A DNA stretch of 43,674 nt from Chromatiales bacterium (GTDB lineage Bacteria; Pseudomonadota; Gammaproteobacteria; Chromatiales; Chromatiaceae): positions 1 to 43,674 of the forward strand of contig JANTHJ010000014.1 of assembly GCA_024762475.1 (NCBI GenBank), written 5' to 3'. This document shows, in pieces, positions 38,052 through 43,674 of the stretch. The notes under the pieces are model-generated. The model had not been told where the DNA came from, did not search any database, and saw only the letters and a list, made by a program, of their open reading frames with translations. How positions within the stretch are numbered: the first letter of the stretch is position 1; every line of letters begins with the position of its first letter. A program made the translations under genes and the position numbers.

Positions 38052-39256
38052 TGGAAGCGCCGGTGCAGCTGCTGGACGAGGGTCTGCCCGTGCGCGGTGT
38101 GCGCCTGGCCACGGCCGAGGCCGGGGTACGCTATCGGGACCGTCCGGATCTGGTCCTCATGGCGCTGGACGAGGGCTGTACCACTGCCGCGCTATTCACC
38201 CGCAACCTGTTCTGCGCAGCGCCGGTGACGGTAGCCCGCGAGCACCTGCACAAGGGGAGTCCCCGCTACCTGATCATCAACTCGGGAAACGCCAATGCGG
38301 GCACGGGTGATGAGGGACTGCGTGCGGCCCGCGAGACCTGCCGCGCGGTGGCCGCCATGGCCGGTTGTGCCATGAGCCAGGTGCTGCCTTTTTCCACCGG
38401 GGTGATCGGCGAGGACCTGCCGCTGCTCCCTTTCCAGCAGGCCATGCCAGGCCTGGTAAAAGGTCTGCGGGAGGACGCCTGGGAGGAGGCGGCGCGGGCG
38501 ATCATGACCACCGACACCCGCCCCAAGTGCCGCAGCACCATCGTCGAGCTGGAGGCGGGCCCGGTGACGATCACCGGCATCGCCAAGGGATCGGGCATGA
38601 TCCGTCCCGACATGGCCACCATGCTGGCCTACGTGGCCACCGATGCGCAGATCGGAGGGGAGAAGCTGCAAGTGATGCTGGAGCGGTCGGTTCGAGGGTC
38701 CTTCAACAGCATCACCGTGGACGGCGATACCTCCACCAACGATGCCTGCGTGCTGGTGGCCACCGGCGCCGCGGGATCTGCTCCGACGGGTGAGGACCTG
38801 CAACGTTTCGAGCAGGCACTCGGTGCGGTTTGTTTCGACCTGGCGCGCGAGATCGTGCGGGACGGCGAGGGTGCCACCCGGCTGGTGGATGTCGAGGTGC
38901 GCGGGGCCGGCAGCGAGGAGGCGGCGCGGGCGGTGGCCTATACGGTGGCCGAGTCGCCCCTGGTCAAGACGGCGCTGTTCGCGGGAGATCCCAACTGGGG
39001 GCGTATCCTGGCCGCGGTGGGGCGCGCCGGCGTGCCGCTGAATATCGAGGCGGTGCGGATCTGGCTTGATGATGTGCCTATCGTCAGTGGCGGCGGGCGC
39101 GACCTGGACTATCGAGAGGAGGATGGTGCGCGGGTGATGGCGCAGAACGAATATGCCATCCGTATCGACCTGGGTCAGGGCGATGCCGGGGCGCGGGTGA
39201 TGACCTGCGACCTCTCCTACGACTACGTCAAGATCAACGCCGAATACCGTTCCTGA
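38051..39256 (+). CDS. argJ: Bifunctional glutamate N-acetyltransferase / amino-acid acetyltransferase ArgJ
   Basis: 401 residues. The self-cleavage site is visible in KGSGMIRPDMATMLAYVATDA, where the Thr after Ala becomes the N-terminal nucleophile of the beta chain; NSGNANAGTG and the conserved C-terminus KINAEYRS are also present. It transfers acetyl from N-acetylornithine to glutamate, recycling acetyl in arginine synthesis. ATG at 38051 shares a base with the secA stop (TGATG); the frame upstream is a secA shadow. Confidence 0.96.
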
Positions 39257-40185
39257 TGGGCACAGTCGTACAGGTGGCCGCCGCGGCCCTGGTCGACGAA
39301 CAGGGGCGGATATTGCTGGCACGGCGGCACCAGGCCAAGCACCAGGGTGGTCTGTGGGAGTTTCCCGGCGGCAAGTGCGAGCCGGGTGAGCCGGTCGAGA
39401 CCGCATTGGTGCGCGAGTTGCGCGAGGAGCTGGGCATCGAGGCGCAGGTCTACCGTCCGCTGATCCGAATTCCCCACGACTACGGTGACCGCCGCGTGGT
39501 CCTTCATATCTACCGGGTCACCCGCTGGCAGGGCCAGCCCCAGGGGCAGGAAGGCCAGCCGCTCGCCTGGGTCGAGCCCAGTCGCCTGAACGACTATCCC
39601 ATGCCGGCCGCCGACCGGCCGGTGGTGGCCGCGCTGCGATTGCCAGACACCTATCTGATCACCCCACCCGAGGTGCCGGATGCCGATGCCTTTCTGCGCC
39701 ACCTGGAAACCGCGCTGCGCGGCGGTATTCGCCTGATCCAGCTGCGGGTGTTCGGTCTGTCACCGGCAGCGATCGGCGCCCTCTACCGGGGAGCAGAGGT
39801 GCTGGCCGGGCGATATGGCGCAATATTGCTGGCCAGCTCTGCGCTGGACCTGCAATGGGCCCCTGCAGGGGTGCACCTGACCAGCCAGTCGCTGGCGAGC
39901 CTGGAGCGCCGCCCGTCGGGTGTCCGCTGGCTCGCTGCCTCCTGCCATAATGAGGCGGACCTGGCGAAGGCACAGGCCCTGGGTGTCGATTTTGCGCTAC
40001 TCTCTCCGGTGTTGCCGACGCCAAGCCACCCTGATGCCCAGCCGTTGGGCTGGGACCGGTTCGAGGCCTGGGTCAGGGACGCGAGCCTGCCAGTATTTGC
40101 CCTCGGGGGCATGTACCCCGGCCTGCGGGAGGAGGCCTGGCGACGCGGCGCCCAGGGCATTGCCGGTATCCGGAGCATCGTGTGA
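39256..40185 (+). CDS. MutT-like Nudix hydrolase fused to a ThiE/TenI-like domain
   Basis: 309 residues. Residues 1-130 are a Nudix domain with a complete box, GGKCEPGEPVETALVRELREELGI, as in 8-oxo-dGTP diphosphatase MutT. Residues about 140-309 form a TIM barrel like thiamine-phosphate synthase (LIQLRV, GVHLTSQSLASL, ASCHNEADLAKAQALGVDFALLSPVLPTPSHPDAQPLGW, VFALGGMYP). In the barrel, the Lys of the usual QLRxK motif and the Asn-Asp pair for the pyrimidine/pyrophosphate are absent, so thiamine synthesis is unlikely. This fusion is known in gammaproteobacteria next to argJ. Only the Nudix activity is predicted with confidence. Confidence 0.93.
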   Translation: MGTVVQVAAAALVDEQGRILLARRHQAKHQGGLWEFPGGKCEPGEPVETALVRELREELGIEAQVYRPLIRIPHDYGDRRVVLHIYRVTRWQGQPQGQEGQPLAWVEPSRLNDYPMPAADRPVVAALRLPDTYLITPPEVPDADAFLRHLETALRGGIRLIQLRVFGLSPAAIGALYRGAEVLAGRYGAILLASSALDLQWAPAGVHLTSQSLASLERRPSGVRWLAASCHNEADLAKAQALGVDFALLSPVLPTPSHPDAQPLGWDRFEAWVRDASLPVFALGGMYPGLREEAWRRGAQGIAGIRSIV

Positions 40186-40649
40186 AATTCAATCGTTACC
40201 TGATCTTCTACATCATTCTAGGCGTGGCGCTGGTGGCCAGCTGGACCCTGGTGGGACGTCGCGCCCAGATTGCACCCAATGTGGGCATGCATATCATGAG
40301 CGTGGACCAGACCTGCCAGCCCTTTCGCGCACCCTGCGGCGCCTATGCGAAAGACTTTGCACTGGTGTTGGGGCTCGGTCCCGACGGCAAGGCGCTGCGC
40401 CTGGTGGGAGAGCGCCTGCCGGCCGATGCCCGGCTGACGCTGGTCCAATTCGACCAGGATGCTCATGAACTTGACGCGCCACTGCTGCAGGTGCGCCCGG
40501 ACGGTTACTGGTCGATCCGCACCGACCCCATGGCGACCCGTCTGCGGATCAATCTCGCCTCCGGCGGCGAGCAGTGGGTTGCGGAGTTTCCCCTGGTCGA
40601 TCTCACCGGTCGCCCCATGACCGGTTCCCTGCTGCGTCAGGAATCCTGA
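40182..40649 (+). CDS. Hypothetical membrane-anchored protein
   Basis: 155 residues starting with GTG that overlaps the Nudix-fusion stop (GTGA). One N-terminal membrane helix ([19 protein letters not shown], about 6-24) is followed by a periplasmic domain rich in beta-type segments, with a Cys pair in [12 protein letters not shown] that could form a disulfide. I do not recognise a family. The overlap with its neighbour suggests a real, coupled gene. Its 3' end overlaps the 3' end of yacG by 13 nt on the other strand. Confidence 0.75.
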   Translation: MKFNRYLIFYIILGVALVASWTLVGRRAQIAPNVGMHIMSVDQTCQPFRAPCGAYAKDFALVLGLGPDGKALRLVGERLPADARLTLVQFDQDAHELDAPLLQVRPDGYWSIRTDPMATRLRINLASGGEQWVAEFPLVDLTGRPMTGSLLRQES

Positions 40650-40837
40650 CGTTCGGGATCGTATTCGTCCTCGCCGGCTGTCGGTTCGCCCGGGATGCGC
40701 CTCTCCTCGCACAGCCATTCTCCGAGGTCGATCAGGCGGCAGCGTTCGCTGCAAAAGGGGCGCCAAGGTGATTCCTTCGACCACGGAACGGGTTTGTGAC
40801 AGGTGGGACAGGGGACGGTGGGCACGGGCTTTGTCAT
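40637..40837 (-). CDS. yacG: Zinc-binding DNA gyrase inhibitor YacG
   Basis: 66 residues with the four-Cys zinc motif CPTCHK...[15 protein letters not shown] that defines YacG, and an acidic C-terminus. YacG binds GyrB and inhibits gyrase. The ATG at 40837 overlaps the zapD stop by 4 nt, as in the common coaE-zapD-yacG cluster; the longer frame to 40897 lies in zapD and is rejected. Confidence 0.95.
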   Translation of the reverse strand: MTKPVPTVPCPTCHKPVPWSKESPWRPFCSERCRLIDLGEWLCEERRIPGEPTAGEDEYDPERQDS

Positions 40838-41601
40838 ATGATGCAGACATTCAGGTCGAAGCTGAGATTGCGCGCGGTCTGCAACGGGCGCTCCCAATCG
40901 CTGCTGTCCATGAAGCGGATACTGAATCGGTGTTTGCCGCCGCTGATCTCGGCATACAGGGGGCTGTCCGCCGGCAACCCGACCCGGATCATCTGCACTG
41001 AGGCGCCACTGGGCAGGCTCTGGCTGTAGAACCCGGCGCTCGCCTGACAGGGTCCGAAGGTGGTGCTGTGACGAATGAGCCCCAGCAGCAGTTCCACCGC
41101 CTCATGAACCGCAGAGACCTCGTTGCGCCACCCATCGAGCTGCTGCAGGCGCTCGCGGTGCGGTAGGGCGAGCCAATAGTGCAGCTGGGGCAGGTCGAAG
41201 TCGAAGCCGCCGCCGGGAATGGCGGTACGTTGGAGTACGCTGTTGAGAAAGTCGCTGGAGCGCAGTGCGGCCCCGAGTTGGCCCTTGATGGTGCGCACGG
41301 AGAGCTGGGATTGTTCCAGATTTCGCAGAATCTGTTGCAGACGGTCGTGGTCGACGTCCGGCAGATCGGCCATGCGCGAGAGCGAGAGGTGGTATCGGTC
41401 CATCTCCTTGATCAGTTCGGACTTGATGTCCGCGCGTGCCAGGATCACCGAGATATCGAGTAGCGCCCGCACGGCCGCCCGCGCGTGCCAGGAGTTGTCT
41501 TCCGGCGCATGGAAGTCGAGCTGTTCGAACAGGTGAGAGAGCCGTAGCAGGGTGCGGCATTTCTCGTTCAGCGGCTGCTCGAAGATGATCGGCTGGGACA
41601 C
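40834..41601 (-). CDS. zapD: Cell division protein ZapD
   Basis: 255 residues matching ZapD throughout: [23 protein letters not shown] at the N-terminus, [14 protein letters not shown] in the middle and [11 protein letters not shown]...FDLNVCII at the end. ZapD crosslinks FtsZ filaments by binding the FtsZ C-terminal peptide, which is conserved in this window. The GTG at 41601 has a strong GGAGGGG just upstream. It is separated from coaE by 380 nt. Confidence 0.95.
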   Translation of the reverse strand: MSQPIIFEQPLNEKCRTLLRLSHLFEQLDFHAPEDNSWHARAAVRALLDISVILARADIKSELIKEMDRYHLSLSRMADLPDVDHDRLQQILRNLEQSQLSVRTIKGQLGAALRSSDFLNSVLQRTAIPGGGFDFDLPQLHYWLALPHRERLQQLDGWRNEVSAVHEAVELLLGLIRHSTTFGPCQASAGFYSQSLPSGASVQMIRVGLPADSPLYAEISGGKHRFSIRFMDSSDWERPLQTARNLSFDLNVCII

Positions 41602-41981
41602 AGGCCCCTCCGGGACGCGACTGCTTCAGGGAAGCCTTATATTCTCCGCCAGGGATGGCAGAAGGTAAAGCCGGTTCGACCCGGAGACGACGTGGTCGGT
41701 TCCCCACACCCTAATGTGGAAAACCTCTAACCGCAAAGGACGCGAAGGACCGCAAAGAAGGGAAAGGCAACGACAGATAGCAGGATGCCCCCCTGCTGTT
41801 CGTTCGTAGGCGCCTCCTGGCGATCTTTCATAGAGTGAGGTTGAGCTCCGCGAAACCCACCACCGGGCATGGCGGTCGATCATTTCCATGGAACCCAAAC
41901 CATCTTGCGCGGTTTTCCATGATCAGGGGTGTGGACCACCCCATGAAAGTTAGATTGGCTGCCCCATACGGGGGCGTGCGG
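41602..41981. other. Long intergenic region between coaE and zapD
   Basis: I see no credible gene here; the open frame at 41828-42031 on the minus strand overlaps coaE and has no family features. Two things stand out. At 41732-41757 there is an A/G-rich tandem of CCGCAAAG, ACGCGAAG and CCGCAAAG units, a type of short intergenic repeat I have seen in other proteobacteria. At 41926-41942 GGGGTG, TGGA, CACCCC forms a hairpin. Codon and base use differ from neighbouring genes, so the segment may be repeat-derived. Confidence 0.5.
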
Positions 41982-42584
41982 TCATGCTTTTTTCGCCGCC
42001 AGGGTGAGATAACGCTGGTGCAGTTGCTCAACTGCCTGGGTCAAGGTCTCGGGATCGCCGTCGTTGAGGATGATGTCATCGGCGCGCTTCCGACGCGCTT
42101 GGCGGCTGGCCTGGCTGGACAGGATGGCGTTCGCCTGTGCGACATCGCAGTGATCGCGCCGCATCAGGCGTTCGCGCTGCAACGTCTCCGGCGTGTCGAT
42201 CAGCAATACCCGGTTCTCTCCCCAGTCCAGGCCGCTTTCTACCAGCAGCGGAATGACCATCACCAGATAGGGGCCGCGTGTCAGGGCAGCCAGGGCGCGC
42301 ATGCGTCGATGGATGGCAGGATGAAGCATGGCCTCCAGGGCGCGACGCGCCTCCGGGTCGGAGAAAATCCGTTCGCGCAGTCGACTGCGGTCGAGCTGGC
42401 CGTTGCTATCGAATACCTCGGGGCCGAAACGCGCTCTTATTTCATCCAGCACGGGAGAGCCGGGCTGCACCAGCTCCCGGGCCACCTGATCGGCGTCGAT
42501 GACCGGCACGCCGAGGGATTCGAACTGCCGGCTGGCCAGGCTCTTGCCACTGGCGATGCCTCCAGTCAGCGCCACCTTGAACAT
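41982..42584 (-). CDS. coaE: Dephospho-CoA kinase
   Basis: 200 residues. P-loop LTGGIASGKS at about 6-15, VIDADQVARELVQPGSPVL, HPAIHRRM, and RRDHCDVAQANAILSSQAS match CoaE. It phosphorylates the 3'-OH of dephospho-CoA, the last step of CoA synthesis. ATG at 42584 has GAGGA 10 nt upstream, but that site lies inside the arm of a 21-bp inverted repeat. It sits between zapD and pilD, as in many gammaproteobacteria. Confidence 0.97.
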   Translation of the reverse strand: MFKVALTGGIASGKSLASRQFESLGVPVIDADQVARELVQPGSPVLDEIRARFGPEVFDSNGQLDRSRLRERIFSDPEARRALEAMLHPAIHRRMRALAALTRGPYLVMVIPLLVESGLDWGENRVLLIDTPETLQRERLMRRDHCDVAQANAILSSQASRQARRKRADDIILNDGDPETLTQAVEQLHQRYLTLAAKKA

Positions 42585-42828
42585 GAACCTAGAATCCTCA
42601 GTTGACCGCTATGAGTGAAAGCTAAGATATTGAGTTGCATAGAGAACCGGGGTAATGTCGGATTCACCTGTTGGGTGGAGAGCGCTACGACCACCAGCGC
42701 ACGCATCGCGCGGCCCCTGGCTGCGTTATAACTCGTTGGAATAGAACAACTATTCCGCCTCGTTATGCCTTGCCAGGAACCACGCGATACGCACTCTAGC
42801 GGCCGCCCAACCGAGGATTCTAGGTTGA
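42584..42828 (-). repeat. Inverted-repeat element filling the pilD-coaE gap
   Basis: Arms of 21 nt (42584-42604 and 42808-42828) are complementary at 19 positions, and one of the two differences is a G-U pair in the minus-strand RNA. The arms exactly bound the gap: one ends at the coaE start codon, the other begins one base after the pilD stop. Inside, 42683-42801 folds into a second long, imperfect hairpin whose apex is GGAATAG, AACAA, CTATTCC. The left part of the loop (42605-42682) is not paired. The arms are unlike those of the elements at 1475 and 4854. Confidence 0.85.
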
Positions 42829-42829
42829 A

Positions 42830-43674
42830 TCAGGACAGGCCGGCAAACTGCAGGTAGGCCCGGTTGATCTGCTCGCCCCAGAACAGGGCAATCAGGCCGC
42901 CGAGGATCAGGTAGGGGCCGAAAGGAATGGGTTTGCCGCCCTCGTGCCGGCGCAACGCAATCAGCAGACTGCCGATCAGCGCGCCCACCAGAGAGGAGAC
43001 CAGGATGATCTGCGGCAGCATCTGCCATCCGAGCCAGGCGCCGAACAGCGCCAGCAGCTTGAAATCGCCATAGCCCATGCCCTCCTTGCCCGTGATCAGA
43101 CGGAACAGCTGGAACACGAACCACAGGGAAAGGTAACCGGCCGCCGCTCCAATGACCGCGTCCTGCAGCCCGATGAAATGGCCGTGCAGGTTCACCAGCA
43201 GGCCCAGCCAGAGCAAGGGTAGCGTGATCTGGTCGGGCAGCAGCTGCTCGTCGATGTCGATCATGGCCAACACCAGCAGGCCCCAAACCAGCACCAGCAG
43301 GGCTGCGGTCTCCCAGCCCAGGCCGAATCGCCATGCCACGGCCAGGCTGAGCAGGCCGCTGGCCAGTTCTATCAAAGGATAGCGAACGCTGATCGCCGTC
43401 CCGCAGCTGCTGCACCGGGCGCGCAGGATCAGCCAGCTGAGCACCGGGATGTTTTCCCAGGCACGGATGCGATGACCGCACTCGGGACAGGTGGAGGGGG
43501 GGTGCATCAGGTAGTCCAGGCCGAACCACCGGCCGGCCGGGGCGGCTTGCGGCGGCTCGCGCCCTTCCAGCTCGGCGCAGGCCGCGGCGAATTCGGCGTG
43601 CATGCGCCGGGGCAGGCGCAGTATCACGACATTGAGAAAGCTCCCGACGATCAGACCGAACAGGCCGGCAGCGG
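42830..43674 (-). CDS. pilD: Type 4 prepilin peptidase PilD, 5' end beyond the window
   Basis: 281 codons are visible on the minus strand and the frame is still open at the edge; the first visible residues (GLFGLIVGSFLNVVILRLP) are the conserved N-terminal part, so only a few residues are missing. A zinc-binding CPECGH...CSSCGT region precedes about six membrane helices. The catalytic aspartates are in MIDIDEQLLPD and GMGYGDFKLLA, as in GxGD aspartyl peptidases. PilD cleaves and N-methylates type IV prepilins and type II secretion pseudopilins; pilB and pilC are usually upstream. The stop lies 1 nt before the inverted repeat. Confidence 0.95.
   Translation of the reverse strand, partial: AAGLFGLIVGSFLNVVILRLPRRMHAEFAAACAELEGREPPQAAPAGRWFGLDYLMHPPSTCPECGHRIRAWENIPVLSWLILRARCSSCGTAISVRYPLIELASGLLSLAVAWRFGLGWETAALLVLVWGLLVLAMIDIDEQLLPDQITLPLLWLGLLVNLHGHFIGLQDAVIGAAAGYLSLWFVFQLFRLITGKEGMGYGDFKLLALFGAWLGWQMLPQIILVSSLVGALIGSLLIALRRHEGGKPIPFGPYLILGGLIALFWGEQINRAYLQFAGLS

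Noticed and set aside
41828-42031. 67-codon minus-strand frame between zapD and coaE
   Set aside because: It overlaps the 3' end of coaE, has no ribosome site and its translation is without recognisable features.

Overview
The window is a GC-rich, gene-dense stretch of chromosome from a gammaproteobacterium. The conserved order rsmI, rnpB, complete dcw (division and cell wall) cluster, lpxC, secA, argJ, Nudix gene, and zapD, yacG, coaE, pilD on the opposite strand is typical of that class. A phosphoribulokinase gene points to Calvin-cycle CO2 fixation, so an autotrophic, Chromatiales-like organism such as a sulfur oxidiser is the best guess. That is inference; no taxonomic marker is present.

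Layout. Positions 1-1760 hold the end of a STAS-domain gene, ychF and an elongator tRNA-Met gene with its own promoter and terminator. Positions 1768-4813 (minus) form a tightly overlapping four-gene operon: a SpoU/TrmH-family RNA methyltransferase, a PlsC-like acyltransferase, an FAD-dependent oxidoreductase related to the oxidase half of MnmC, and an MnmM (YtqB)-family methyltransferase. The last two look like a two-gene route to the mnm5U wobble modification of tRNA. A complex nested inverted repeat (4854-5138) separates this operon from dxs (isoprenoid precursor synthesis), which converges on phosphoribulokinase across a shared terminator. Positions 7109-13062 (minus) carry lpoA, yraN, diaA, dolP, a GlcD-like FAD oxidase and prk; rsmI diverges from lpoA. 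rnpB follows rsmI.

The dcw cluster (14756-32577) starts at a clear sigma70 promoter overlapped by an operator of 10-bp-spaced MraZ boxes. Its order is mraZ, rsmH, ftsL, ftsI, murE, murF, mraY, murD, ftsW, murG, murC, a 56-codon unknown gene, murB, ddl, ftsQ, ftsA, ftsZ. Nearly every junction overlaps, so the genes are probably translationally coupled and supply lipid II synthesis together with the divisome. lpxC (lipid A), dciA (helicase loading), an M23 endopeptidase and secA follow, then argJ, a Nudix/ThiE-like fusion and a small membrane-anchored protein. The right end carries pilD, coaE, zapD and yacG on the minus strand.

Most of the window is ordinary core genome. The parts that merit a second look are: (1) three intergenic sites where REP-like hairpin cores lie inside long inverted repeats whose arms are unique to each site, one of them a closed three-stem structure and one burying the coaE ribosome binding site; (2) the adjacent MnmC-oxidase-like and MnmM genes; (3) the small coupled gene between murC and murB; (4) the well-preserved MraZ operator on the dcw promoter.
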